A DNA stretch of 64,000 bases from Gemella sp. zg-570 (GCF_018866345.1 NZ_CP076443.1:1494666-1558665), one strand, 5' to 3'; shown: positions 28,301 to 36,640, counted from the first letter of the stretch. The notes: generated from the letters alone by a model not told the origin. A program made the numbers and translations.

Positions 28301-29493
28301 TTCAATCCTAACATGTACCTGTTTATTACCGCATTAGCCTCGTCTTTTTTCATTTTTAATACTTTTTCAGCCTGTCCTGGGCAAATACCTGGAAGTTCAC
28401 AACGGTATCTTCTGTTTTTATCTGGTTTCATGCGTTTACAGATTTCAACATATACAACTTCATACCTCATACCAGCCACTATTTCGCAAAGTCTTTCTTC
28501 TCCTGCACCACATTCACAAATAAGTATACATACTTTTTCTTTACCTGTAGGGTAAGGCATAGCTACCAAGATACCTTCTGTTGTTTTTTCAATAGATGCT
28601 TCTTCTGTAGTGCTTTTACCTGTGAATGATCCCCCCTTGACAATTTCACCATGTGGATGAATATATCCTCCCGCATGATGTATGAATTCTCCTATTGGCA
28701 AACCAATTGGCACATCTAAGAAAGCTTGTTCCTGTTGTACATCACCAACAACTGTTATATCTTTATCTATAAGTGGTTTTGCATCTTCTATGGCTTATCC
28801 TATTCTTCTAATAGTCTCAACATTTGAAACCACAGCATTAGCTTCTAGTAGTAATTGACCAATTTCTAAAACTTTTCCAAGAACTTCACGCACAATTACA
28901 CGTTCATCACCTGCTGGATACATATCTGGTAATATTTTCACAGATACATTAAGTACATCTTTACACGCTTTACCAACAGCAAGCAAGGATTTACGATATT
29001 TTGTTTTAATCGATATGTAAGATTGTGTAGCTCCTGTTATTTCCATCATATATTGCAGACCACGAACAAGAACTTCTGATTTTTCTTCCATAAATTTAAC
29101 ATTATGAGAAAGAATTGGCTAATGCTCTACTGCATTTGCTAAAATATATCCACCCTCTATTTTAGTAGATAATTTTATTCTAACAGAGAAACCATCCCCA
29201 CCTAAACCAACAAGACCTGAATCTTTTATTCTTTACAATATATCATTTGTATCAGGAAGTCTTACATAATCATTACTTTGTTCAGCATCTAGCTTCAAGA
29301 GCAAATTAGATTCTGTAACTTCTTCAATAACCCCAGATAAAGAAGCATGAATATTTGCTCCAAGCCCGTTAGGGATAGCTATTAATTCTCATATTTTAAA
29401 TCTCTGTCCAACTTCCACTATAGGCTTACATGGTACACCTAGATATTGTTTTAGAGGAATGTTTATATTCTCAAAATTAAATTTGTAAACCAG
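28297..29493 (-). pseudogene. prdC: PrdC, RnfC-like electron-transfer protein, four in-frame stops
   Basis: About 398 codons in a single frame, matching the RnfC-like PrdC that delivers electrons to D-proline reductase: VYKFNFENINIPLKQYLGVP, GANIHASLSGVIEEVTESNL, GGDGFSVRIKLSTKIEGGYI, KILPDMYPAGDERVIVREVL, LPIGEFIHHAGGYIHPHGEI. The usual ATG is CTG (29493-29491) behind a good AGGAG. In-frame stops occur at a TGA near 29388, a TAA near 29236, a TAG near 29120 and a TAA at 28793. No indel is needed, so this is point-mutational decay. The TAG falls right after the position of the RnfC-type ECEP motif (here EH-stop-P). The TGA is not at an expected Sec position. Confidence 0.85.
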
Positions 29494-29721
29494 TTTTCTC
29501 TCCTTTCTTGAAACATTAATAGTTTTCACAAGTAGTGTTCTATACCTTTAAACTAAATTTTTATTATAATACAGAAATAAAAAACAAGTATATTCTTGAA
29601 AAATAAAACAACTTTGTAACAGTTACTTATAAACGATAATCATATAAAAAGCAATGATTTTGCTAGAAAGATTTTTATACAAAGTAAATAAAACAATAAA
29701 AAACACACCTAACAAATTTAT

Positions 29722-29736
29722 TGATAATTATTATCA
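29722..29736. promoter_or_regulatory. perfect 7-1-7 Fur-family box
   Basis: TGATAATTATTATCA equals the Bacillus Fur minimal consensus TGATAATNATTATCA. On the minus strand it is overlapped by an extended -10 (TGTTATAAT, 29743-29735), so binding would block a promoter reading toward prdC. Confidence 0.6.
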
Positions 29737-29948
29737 TTATAACACAGATCTTGCATGTCGTTTTCTGTTTTCTGTTACATTCTGTTATATATTGTTTTAT
29801 ATTTTATTTTTAAATTTTATAAAAATTTTTTATTTAACAATTTGATATAGCGACCAATATATGTTTGCTATTTTTTAATTGTGTTTCAAAATATAATTTT
29901 TAAAATTTAAAATTATAGTAATTTCTTCTTTATTTTAATATTATAAAT

Positions 29949-29977
29949 TTGAATTTATTAATTTTTTATAGTAGAAT
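29949..29977 (+). promoter_or_regulatory. promoter of the thiolase-mvaS unit
   Basis: TTGAAT, 17-base spacer, TAGAAT; about 45 bases before the thiolase ATG. Confidence 0.5.
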
Positions 29978-30020
29978 ATACTAACTATAATAAAACTATA
30001 AAATTTCAGGAGAAAATTTA

Positions 30021-31202
30021 ATGAAAAAGGTAGCTATAGTTTCAGCACAACGTTCTGCTATTGCTTCTTTTGGTAAAAGCCTAAAAGATGAAAAACCTAC
30101 AGAAATTGCTGCAAAAGTTATCCGTGCTTCTTTAGAAAAAATTAATTTAAACCCTAACCTTGTAGATGAAGTGATTTTAGGAAATGTCTTGCAGGCAGGT
30201 TTAGGGCAAAATGTTGCTCGTCAAGTTGCTCTACAAGCTGGTTTACCAAATAAGGTATCTGCCTTTGCTATCAACAAGGTTTGTGGGTCTGGTTTGAAAA
30301 GTGTAACCTTGGCTGCTAGTAGCATTATGCTAGGAGAAAATGATATTGTTATTTGTGGTGGTATGGAATTTATGAGCCAAGCTCCCTACCTAAGTAAACA
30401 AAGTCGTTTTGGAGCAAAAATGGGTTCAATAGAACTTGTAGATAGTTTAATAAACGACGGTCTTACTGACGCATTTAATAATTATCACATGGGAATTACA
30501 GCTGAAAATCTTGCTAAAAAATATAATATTTCAAGACAAGAGGCTGATACTTTTGCTCTAGAAAGCCAGCAGAAGGCTGAAAATGCTATAAAAAATAATA
30601 AATTTAAAGATGAAATTATCCCCCTAGAAGTAAAAGACGGTCGTGAAACTAAAATTTTTGATACGGACGAATACCCTAGATTTAATAGTACAATAGAAAA
30701 ACTTGAAAAATTAAAACCTTCCTTCGATAAAAATGGAATAGGTACTGCTGGCAATTCTTCTGGGATAAATGATGGTGTTGCTTTTCTTGTTCTTATGTCT
30801 GAAGAAAAAGCTAGAGAATTAAATATAGAAATGCTAGCATATATAGAAAGTTTTGCTACTTCAGGACTAGAACCAGAACTTATGGGCTTAGGACCCGTCT
30901 ATGCAACAAAAAAATTATTGGCTAAAGAAAATATTTCAATAGATAAGATAGATTTGTTTGAAATAAATGAAGCCTTTGCCAGCCAATCTATAGCCGTCAT
31001 TAGAGAACTAGATATAGATAAAAACAAGGTCAACGTCAATGGTGGAGCTATCGCACTAGGTCATCCTATCGGTGCCAGCGGAGCTAGAATATTAGTTTCC
31101 CTGGTACATGAATTAAAAAAACAAAACAAAAAATTAGGACTTGCCTCACTTTGTATCGGTGGCGGTCAAGGAATTTCTCTATTAATATCTAAAAAGAATT
31201 AA
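30021..31202 (+). CDS. acetyl-CoA acetyltransferase (biosynthetic thiolase)
   Basis: 393 residues. Condenses two acetyl-CoA to acetoacetyl-CoA. The active-site Cys is in NKVCGSGLKSV near residue 88; the conserved NEAFASQ, NGGAIALGHPIGASGARI (His) and CIGGGQG (second Cys) complete the thiolase set. CAGGAGA lies 7 bases before the ATG. It is 26 bases upstream of mvaS, so the pair makes HMG-CoA. In enterococci thiolase and HMG-CoA reductase are fused as MvaE; here they are separate genes. Confidence 0.95.
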   Translation: MKKVAIVSAQRSAIASFGKSLKDEKPTEIAAKVIRASLEKINLNPNLVDEVILGNVLQAGLGQNVARQVALQAGLPNKVSAFAINKVCGSGLKSVTLAASSIMLGENDIVICGGMEFMSQAPYLSKQSRFGAKMGSIELVDSLINDGLTDAFNNYHMGITAENLAKKYNISRQEADTFALESQQKAENAIKNNKFKDEIIPLEVKDGRETKIFDTDEYPRFNSTIEKLEKLKPSFDKNGIGTAGNSSGINDGVAFLVLMSEEKARELNIEMLAYIESFATSGLEPELMGLGPVYATKKLLAKENISIDKIDLFEINEAFASQSIAVIRELDIDKNKVNVNGGAIALGHPIGASGARILVSLVHELKKQNKKLGLASLCIGGGQGISLLISKKN

Positions 31203-31228
31203 TATATTTATTAAGAAAGGTATAAATT

Positions 31229-32389
31229 ATGAATATTGGAATTGATAAAATTGGATTTGCTATGCCTGACTATTATCTAAATATAGAAGATTTAGCCCTA
31301 AAAAGAGGTGTAGAACCAGAAAAATTCACAAAGGGTTTTATGCAACTTGAAATGAGTATTGCTCCCCACACACAAGATATAGTAACATTGGGTGCCAGAG
31401 CTGCTTATGAAATTTTAACAGACGAAGATAAAGAAAAAATAGACATGATTATAGTAGGAACTGAAACTGGTATTGACCAGAGTAAAGCCGCTTCTGTTTT
31501 TATTCATAGCTTGCTTAACATACAAAAATTTGCCCGTTCAGTAGAAATAAAAGAGGCTTGCTACGGTGCTACTGCGGCATTAGAATTTGCCCGTAATCAC
31601 ATAGTTAGCAAACCTAATTCTTATGTTCTAGTAATAGCTAGTGATATTGCAAAATACGGCATAAATTCTGGTGGCGAATCTACACAGGGTGCTGGTAGTG
31701 TCGCAATGTTAATAAAGCAAAATCCTAGTATCGCCCTAATAAATAACGACAATGTTTATCAAACTAGAGATTTAATGGATTTTTGGCGACCTAATTACAG
31801 CCCATATCCCTTTGTAGATGGTAAATTTTCTACGGAACTCTACCTAGATTGTTTAACGACAACATGGGAAAAATATTTAGAAAAAAACAAAAAAAATTAT
31901 TCTGACTTTGTTGCTATTTGTTTCCATTTACCCTATCCAAAATTAGGGCTTAAGGGACTACAAGCAATAACTTCAAATATAGAAGAAGATAAAAAAAATA
32001 AACTAGAAGCAAACTTTACAGCCTCTATACTATATAGCCAACGTGTTGGTAACATATATACTGGTTCCCTATTTTTAGGACTCCTTTCACTACTAGAAAA
32101 CAGCAAAAATTTAAAAGCTGGAAATAATATAGCCCTATATAGTTATGGTAGTGGAGCTGTTTGTGAAATTTTTAGTCTTACACTTGTAAAAGATTTTGAT
32201 TTGAAACTGAGAAAGAATAGACTAACAAGTGATTTTGCAAATAGAACTAGGCTTGATATTGACCAATACGAAGAAATATTTTTTAAAACCATAGATTTAG
32301 ATGAAAATGGTAGTGCTAGTTTTGATGACAAGTCAAAATTTGCCCTACAAAAAATTGAAAATCACAAAAGAATATATAACAAAAACTAG
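31229..32389 (+). CDS. mvaS: hydroxymethylglutaryl-CoA synthase
   Basis: 386 residues. Adds acetyl-CoA to acetoacetyl-CoA. Catalytic Cys in EACYGATAALEFARN near residue 111; FWRPNYSPYPFVDGKFS and the His in ICFHLPYPKLGLKG are typical of bacterial MvaS. AAGAAAGG lies 8 bases before the ATG. The stop codon lies inside a terminator stem. Confidence 0.95.
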   Translation: MNIGIDKIGFAMPDYYLNIEDLALKRGVEPEKFTKGFMQLEMSIAPHTQDIVTLGARAAYEILTDEDKEKIDMIIVGTETGIDQSKAASVFIHSLLNIQKFARSVEIKEACYGATAALEFARNHIVSKPNSYVLVIASDIAKYGINSGGESTQGAGSVAMLIKQNPSIALINNDNVYQTRDLMDFWRPNYSPYPFVDGKFSTELYLDCLTTTWEKYLEKNKKNYSDFVAICFHLPYPKLGLKGLQAITSNIEEDKKNKLEANFTASILYSQRVGNIYTGSLFLGLLSLLENSKNLKAGNNIALYSYGSGAVCEIFSLTLVKDFDLKLRKNRLTSDFANRTRLDIDQYEEIFFKTIDLDENGSASFDDKSKFALQKIENHKRIYNKN

Positions 32390-32418
32390 GTAGCGATTAA
32401 TTTTCTACCTAGTTTTTA
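32381..32418 (+). terminator. terminator between mvaS and mvaA
   Basis: AAAAACTAGGTAG / CTACCTAGTTTTT, 13-bp stem with an 11-base loop and T5, overlapping the mvaS stop codon. Confidence 0.85.
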
Positions 32419-32477
32419 TTGTTACAAACTATTTACTATGATAATATATATGTAAAATAAAATATTAGGAGTAGCCT

Positions 32478-33758
32478 ATGACTTTTACAGGATTTTATAA
32501 AAAAACTCGCAAGGAACGTATAGAAATTTTAAAAAATTTAAATTTAATTAGTGATGAACACAGCCACGAATTATTAGAAAATATTACCTTAGATGTAGAT
32601 GTTGCTGGCAATATGACAGAAAATCACATAGCAACTTTTGCCCTACCTTTTGGCATAGTCCCACAAATTTTAGTTAATAATAAAGAATATAGTCTACCTA
32701 TGGTTACAGAAGAACCCTCAGTTGTAGCAGCAGCAAGTAATGCCAGCAAAATAATTGCTAAATCTGGTGGCTTTGAAACAAAAATTTTAGATAGAAAAAT
32801 GATTGGACAAATCGCCCTATATGATGTTGAAAATTTTGAACAAGCAACTAGTAAAATTGAGGAAAATAAGTTGTATTTATTACAAATAGCTAATGAGGCT
32901 CACCCCTCAATAGTAAAACGTGGTGGTGGAGCCTGCGATATTAGTTGGAAGATTTTAGAAGATGATGAAGTGAAATTTTTAGTAGTCTATCTTACTGTTG
33001 ACGTTAAGGAAGCTATGGGGGCTAATATATTAAATAATATGTTAGAAGCTATAAAACCTTACTTAGAAAATTTAACAAATTCTTCTGCCCTTATGGCAAT
33101 ACTATCAAATTATGCCACAAAATCTTTGGTTACGGCAAGCTGTAAAATTAAAATTCAGCATATTGATAAAGATATAGAAAAAGCAAAAGAAATAGCCAAA
33201 AAAATTGAATTAGCTAGTAAATTTGCCAAACTAGACCCATATAGAGCGGCTACTCACAATAAGGGAATTTTTAACGGTATAGACGCACTCGTAATTGCAA
33301 GCGGCAATGACTGGCGAGCCGTAGAAGCTGCCTGCCACACTTACGCCACAAGAAATGGAACTTATGAGGGCTTGTCAACTTGGATATTTAATAAAAACGA
33401 AAATATTTTATCTGGTGAAATAACCCTACCCATGCCAATAGCCAGTGTCGGTGGTTCTATCGGTCTTAACAACAGTGTCAAAATAAGCCACGAAATTTTA
33501 GGAAATCCTGATGCAAAAACATTGGCTAGCCTTATCACAGCTCTTGGTCTAGCACAAAATTTTGCAGCATTAAAAGCCCTTGTTAGTGTAGGTATCCAGC
33601 AAGGACACATGAAACTTCACGCCAAATCCTTAGCCCTTTTAGCTGGGGCAAAAGCTGAAGAAGTAGAAATAATAGCCGAAAAATTACAAGAAAGTAAACA
33701 CATGAACCTAGAAACAGCAAAACTCCTAATAAAAGAAAATAAAGAAAAAATTAAATAA
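32478..33758 (+). CDS. mvaA: class II hydroxymethylglutaryl-CoA reductase
   Basis: 426 residues. NAD(P)H-dependent reduction of HMG-CoA to mevalonate for isoprenoids. Class II features: ENHIATFALPFGI (substrate Glu region), THNKGIFNGIDALVI (catalytic Lys), SGNDWRAVEAA (catalytic Asp) and GHMKLHAKSLA (catalytic His). The usual DAMGAN motif reads EAMGAN, a conservative change. AGGAGT lies 7 bases before the ATG. Separated from mvaS by 88 bases and a terminator, so it probably has its own promoter (AT-rich TAATATATATG region) or depends on read-through. Mevalonate kinases are not in the window. Confidence 0.95.
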   Translation: MTFTGFYKKTRKERIEILKNLNLISDEHSHELLENITLDVDVAGNMTENHIATFALPFGIVPQILVNNKEYSLPMVTEEPSVVAAASNASKIIAKSGGFETKILDRKMIGQIALYDVENFEQATSKIEENKLYLLQIANEAHPSIVKRGGGACDISWKILEDDEVKFLVVYLTVDVKEAMGANILNNMLEAIKPYLENLTNSSALMAILSNYATKSLVTASCKIKIQHIDKDIEKAKEIAKKIELASKFAKLDPYRAATHNKGIFNGIDALVIASGNDWRAVEAACHTYATRNGTYEGLSTWIFNKNENILSGEITLPMPIASVGGSIGLNNSVKISHEILGNPDAKTLASLITALGLAQNFAALKALVSVGIQQGHMKLHAKSLALLAGAKAEEVEIIAEKLQESKHMNLETAKLLIKENKEKIK

Positions 33759-33858
33759 TCTCTATCCAAACAAAATTTTTATAGACTAGATACCAAAAAA
33801 AATAAATTTTAATAAAATTTTATTTTAAAACTAAAAGATAAAAAATTTTTTATCTGTA

Positions 33859-33890
33859 TTTAAGTTTATTTAAGTTTTATTAAATATAAT
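33859..33890 (+). promoter_or_regulatory. direct-repeat-controlled promoter (small RNA A)
   Basis: Two TTTAAG half-sites (33859-33864 and 33869-33874), period 10 bp, then a 10-base gap to TATAAT (33885-33890); no good -35. This layout, a repeat in place of -35, resembles CiaR-controlled promoters (TTTAAG-N5-TTTAAG), here with N4. Same arrangement and spacing as 36531-36562. Confidence 0.55.
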
Positions 33891-33896
33891 ATTAAT

Positions 33897-33975
33897 ATAG
33901 CAGCAAAGCTTAAAGATTTAAATTTTTTTCATAAACAACCCTTAGCCTATTTAGACTAAGGGTCTCTCCTTTTTA
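33897..33975 (+). ncRNA. candidate small RNA A (csRNA-like)
   Basis: About 79 nt from the predicted start to the T-run, no ORF. It shares with copy B the block TTTTTTCATAAA, then ACCCTTAG-loop-CTAAGGGT (8-bp stem, 33938-33963), then TCTCCTTTTT, a sequence complementary to GGAGA ribosome sites. The conserved hairpin and CU-rich anti-SD tail match the general design of streptococcal csRNAs. The T-run begins 6 bases after the stem, which is looser than a standard terminator. Confidence 0.5.
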
Positions 33976-34045
33976 TACAAAATTTTTATTAAATAAATTA
34001 CATTAAAATCGCCCACAACTTATTAAATTAATTTTTCCAAAAAAT

Positions 34046-34091
34046 AAGGTTTACTCTAGCTTATCTAATTTAAGATACTTGAGTAAACCTT
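34046..34091. terminator. terminator of the hydrolase/oxidoreductase operon
   Basis: AAGGTTTACTC (34046-34056) and GAGTAAACCTT (34081-34091), perfect 11-bp arms with a 24-base loop; on the minus strand followed by ATTTTTTGG. Confidence 0.75.
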
Positions 34092-34100
34092 TATTTATAT

Positions 34101-34937
34101 TTAATTGTTTAAAAAACCTAGTAAGTCTTTAGAAAATTCTTCTGCATATTGAAAAATTGAACCATGTCCAGAATTTTTGTATATAATTAATTTGCTATTT
34201 GCAATTTTCTTATGCATATCATAAGAGTTTTCAGTCGGCACCTGCATATCATTATCGCCATTTACAATAAGAGTTGGCTGTGTAATATATTTTAGGTCAT
34301 CTTCTTCTGATTTACCCCAAAGTTTTATAGCCTTTAATTGTACTAAAAAACCAGGTATATTCATTTCCTTATCCTTAAACTCTGGTCTTCTTTTTCCCAT
34401 TCTATCCAGCACTTTCATAGCTTCTTTATAGCCTGCCTCATCATGATTATAAAAAATATAGCGTTTTGGGTCAACTCTTTTTAAGGCTGCCTTTAGCATA
34501 AATTTAAAAGTTTTTCCTGTTACTTTATCTAGTTCCTTGCTACCTCTTGAGCCAGTACCAGCTAGTATTAATTTTTCTACTAAATTTTTATCTTTTCTTA
34601 CAACTTCTTGTGCAATCATACCTCCCATTGAAAGACCTAGTAGATTTATTTTTTTATAGCCCAGTTGTTTGATAATATCAATAGTTTGGCTTGCCATAGC
34701 AGGAATACTGCCAGCTACCTTACCAGTACTTGCTCCTACTCCTGGCAAATCTAAAACTATAATGTGGTGTTTTTCTGAAACAAGGTCTAAAAGTTTAGGG
34801 TCCCAATTATCTAGGGTTGCCGCCAAATGTACCAACATTACTAAAGGTATTGGGCTTTTTCCTGCACTCAATTCTCTGTATGCAATTTTTTCCCCATTTA
34901 CAAATATATATTTATTTGCCTGTTCTAAATATGTCAT
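34101..34937 (-). CDS. alpha/beta hydrolase
   Basis: 278 residues, cytosolic. Oxyanion segment VMLVHLAATLDNWDP, then HHIIVLDLPGVGAST, nucleophile elbow LLGLSMGGMIAQE (Ser near residue 112), acid in LIVNGDNDMQVP and His in NSGHGSIFQYAE. It belongs to the haloperoxidase/epoxide-hydrolase-like group; substrate unknown. It starts 5 bases after the oxidoreductase stop in an Rrf2-led operon, suggesting a role in handling reactive carbonyl or electrophile compounds (inference). Confidence 0.87.
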   Translation of the reverse strand: MTYLEQANKYIFVNGEKIAYRELSAGKSPIPLVMLVHLAATLDNWDPKLLDLVSEKHHIIVLDLPGVGASTGKVAGSIPAMASQTIDIIKQLGYKKINLLGLSMGGMIAQEVVRKDKNLVEKLILAGTGSRGSKELDKVTGKTFKFMLKAALKRVDPKRYIFYNHDEAGYKEAMKVLDRMGKRRPEFKDKEMNIPGFLVQLKAIKLWGKSEEDDLKYITQPTLIVNGDNDMQVPTENSYDMHKKIANSKLIIYKNSGHGSIFQYAEEFSKDLLGFLNN

Positions 34938-34942
34938 CTATC

Positions 34943-35962
34943 CTACTCCTTAAATGTTAGTACTGTTTTTCCTCTTGAACGTCCATTTGCTATCTTGTCT
35001 AAAGCCTCATTAACATCTTCAAATTTAAAAATTGTATCAACAGACGGTTTAATTTCTAATTTTGTAAATATATCAGCAACTTCTTGTAGTTGTTTACCGT
35101 TAGATTTAACAAAAATAAAATTATAGGTTACTCCGTATTTTTCTGCCATTTTATCAAATTTTTTACCAACTAGAGCGAATAAAAATTGTTTCCATTTTGG
35201 TAAATTCATTCTCTTAGCAAACGACCCATTTGGCATAGCACGAAGTGATACTAAACTACCACCTTTTTTCATAATACTCATCTGTTTTTCTGTTTCGTTC
35301 CCACCTAAAGTATCTAACACATAATCAACATCTTTTAGTATTTTTGTATAGTCCTCTTTTTTATAGTCCTCTTTTTTATAGTCTATAAATTGGTCAGCTC
35401 CCAAATTTAAAACTCTTTGTGCATTTGAACCATCACCATTTGTAATTACTTTTAAGCCTTTGGCTTTGGCTATTGGGATTGCCATACCTCCGACACCACC
35501 AGTTCCACCAGAAATAAAAATTATTTTTCCGCTTTGGTAGTTCATTATATCTAAAGCCTGCATTATCGTCAGTGCTGTTAGTGGAATAGCTGCAGCTTCT
35601 TCATCGCTTAGATAGGCTGGCACCTTGGCTAATGCTTCTTCATTTACTGCTATATACTCTGAAAATGCACCGATTTTCTCTAGTGGCAGCCTTGCAAATA
35701 CCCTATCACCAACCGAAAAATTTGAAACTGACTTCCCTACTTTTTCTACGACACCCACAAATTCATTACCTGCCACCTGTGGTAGTTTATAAGGAACAAT
35801 TAATTTAACTTCTCCTCTTGAAATCATGTTGTCTAAAGGATTTACTCCAGCTGCCAAAACCTTTATTAAAACTTCATTAAATGAAATTTCTGGTTTTGAA
35901 ACTTCCTTAAATTCTAATTTGATATTATTTTTATTGTATTTAGTGTGTATTGCTACTTTCAT
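34943..35962 (-). CDS. NADP-dependent quinone oxidoreductase-like (zinc-free MDR family)
   Basis: 339 residues of the medium-chain dehydrogenase family. GroES-like N-terminus with VLAAGVNPLDNMISRGEVKL and VAGNEFVGVVEKVGKSV, a Rossmann motif IFISGGTGGVGGMAIPIAKA, and no zinc ligands. A 15-bp tandem duplication near 35355-35390 gives DYKKEDYKKEDY in the coenzyme domain. The start overlaps the Rrf2 gene end by 23 bases, giving translational coupling. Confidence 0.88.
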   Translation of the reverse strand: MKVAIHTKYNKNNIKLEFKEVSKPEISFNEVLIKVLAAGVNPLDNMISRGEVKLIVPYKLPQVAGNEFVGVVEKVGKSVSNFSVGDRVFARLPLEKIGAFSEYIAVNEEALAKVPAYLSDEEAAAIPLTALTIMQALDIMNYQSGKIIFISGGTGGVGGMAIPIAKAKGLKVITNGDGSNAQRVLNLGADQFIDYKKEDYKKEDYTKILKDVDYVLDTLGGNETEKQMSIMKKGGSLVSLRAMPNGSFAKRMNLPKWKQFLFALVGKKFDKMAEKYGVTYNFIFVKSNGKQLQEVADIFTKLEIKPSVDTIFKFEDVNEALDKIANGRSRGKTVLTFKE

Positions 35963-36377
35963 TTTTTTCTCCTATTTTATATAAATCTTCTATTAATTGA
36001 TGTAATGTTTTACTTTCTAATTCTTTTATAAAGGCTCTTTCTGAACTTTCAAAAACTGGGTCTAGTACATCTTTTATATTTGCACCGACTGGGCATTCAA
36101 TATTTGCTTGGCCGTGAATATTTAGAATTTTTTTATCTTGATAAATTGAATTATATATAACAGCTAGGCTAATATCCTTTACATCTTTTGACAAACTAAA
36201 TCCTGATTTACCTTGACTACTTTCAATTAAGCCTGCTTGTTTTAACAGTGCTATTATTTTTCTAATGTGGCTACTGTTGGTATTAACACTTGTTGCCAAT
36301 AATTCTGACGAAGCCACATTCTTTGTTTCTGAAATGTAGAGCAATATATGTAAAGCAACAGAAAATCTTGTATCCAT
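35940..36377 (-). CDS. Rrf2 family transcriptional regulator
   Basis: 145 residues. Winged HTH near 1-75 (FSVALHILLYISETKNVASS; SHIRKIIALLKQAGLIESSQ). Only one Cys is present (IECPVGANI), so it is not a canonical Fe-S Rrf2 sensor; a single redox-sensitive thiol is likelier. First gene of the operon with the oxidoreductase and hydrolase. A strong promoter and a long inverted repeat overlapping its -10 suggest autorepression. Confidence 0.88.
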   Translation of the reverse strand: MDTRFSVALHILLYISETKNVASSELLATSVNTNSSHIRKIIALLKQAGLIESSQGKSGFSLSKDVKDISLAVIYNSIYQDKKILNIHGQANIECPVGANIKDVLDPVFESSERAFIKELESKTLHQLIEDLYKIGEKNESSNTH

Positions 36378-36434
36378 AAATTATCCTTTCTTCTTTATTA
36401 AAAATCTTATATCTTTTTAAAAATTTTCTTTTTA

Positions 36435-36491
36435 ACTTATTCTTGTTTTAGATACAAGTATAAGTATAATTTTAATTTTTCTTTTTGTCAA
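36435..36491 (-). promoter_or_regulatory. Rrf2 operon promoter with overlapping operator
   Basis: Minus strand TTGACA (36491-36486), 17-base spacer, TATACT (36468-36463). Inverted repeat arms ACTTATTCTTGT (36435-36446) and ACAAGTATAAGT (36454-36465) pair 11 of 12 with a 7-base centre and overlap the -10. Confidence 0.7.
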
Positions 36492-36530
36492 GAGTTTTTT
36501 AATATTTAATTATAAAAATTTTTTATTAGT

Positions 36531-36562
36531 TTTAAGTCAATTTAAGTTTCATCAACTATAAT
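36531..36562 (+). promoter_or_regulatory. direct-repeat-controlled promoter (small RNA B)
   Basis: TTTAAG at 36531-36536 and 36541-36546, then a 10-base gap to TATAAT (36557-36562). Identical geometry to 33859-33890, including the 10-bp period and the 10-base gap. Confidence 0.55.
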
Positions 36563-36568
36563 AATATT

Positions 36569-36640
36569 AGAACTTATATTTTTAGATTTTTTCATAAATA
36601 ACCCTTAGCCTATTTATACTAAGGGTTTCTCCCTTTTATG
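36569..36640 (+). ncRNA. candidate small RNA B (csRNA-like)
   Basis: About 72 nt, no ORF. Shares with RNA A the stretch GATTTTTTCATAAA, CCCTTAGCCTATTTA and the partner CTAAGGG (7-bp stem), followed by TTTCTCCCTTTT. The two units are separated by 2.6 kb and bracket the Rrf2 operon. Upstream flanks are also similar for about 30 bases, so the units look duplicated. Confidence 0.5.

Larger units (their letters stand above)
29494..30020. other. divergent regulatory region between prdC remnant and the mevalonate genes
   Basis: 527 bases with no supportable gene. A 63-codon plus-strand ORF at 29654-29845 has no ribosome site and reads as chance AT-rich sequence. Contents: a Fur-type box (29722-29736), an extended -10 on the minus strand overlapping it, a GTAAC-A-GTTAC palindrome near 29616-29627, several TTCTGTT repeats near 29758-29790, and the thiolase promoter (29949-29977). 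Confidence 0.6.

Noticed and set aside
29388..29390. In-frame TGA in prdC as a selenocysteine codon
   Set aside because: It falls at a residue where the family appears to have Gly, three other stops (TAA, TAG, TAA) interrupt the same frame, and the start codon is lost; a nonsense mutation is simpler.
29614..29630. GTAAC-A-GTTAC palindrome also seen near 2034
   Set aside because: Short, the second copy lies in a pseudogene, and no regulator or consistent position links the two.
29654..29845. 63-codon plus-strand ORF in the prd-mevalonate intergenic region
   Set aside because: No ribosome site, Ile/Phe/Tyr-rich composition expected from AT-rich DNA, and it runs across the Fur box and promoter region.
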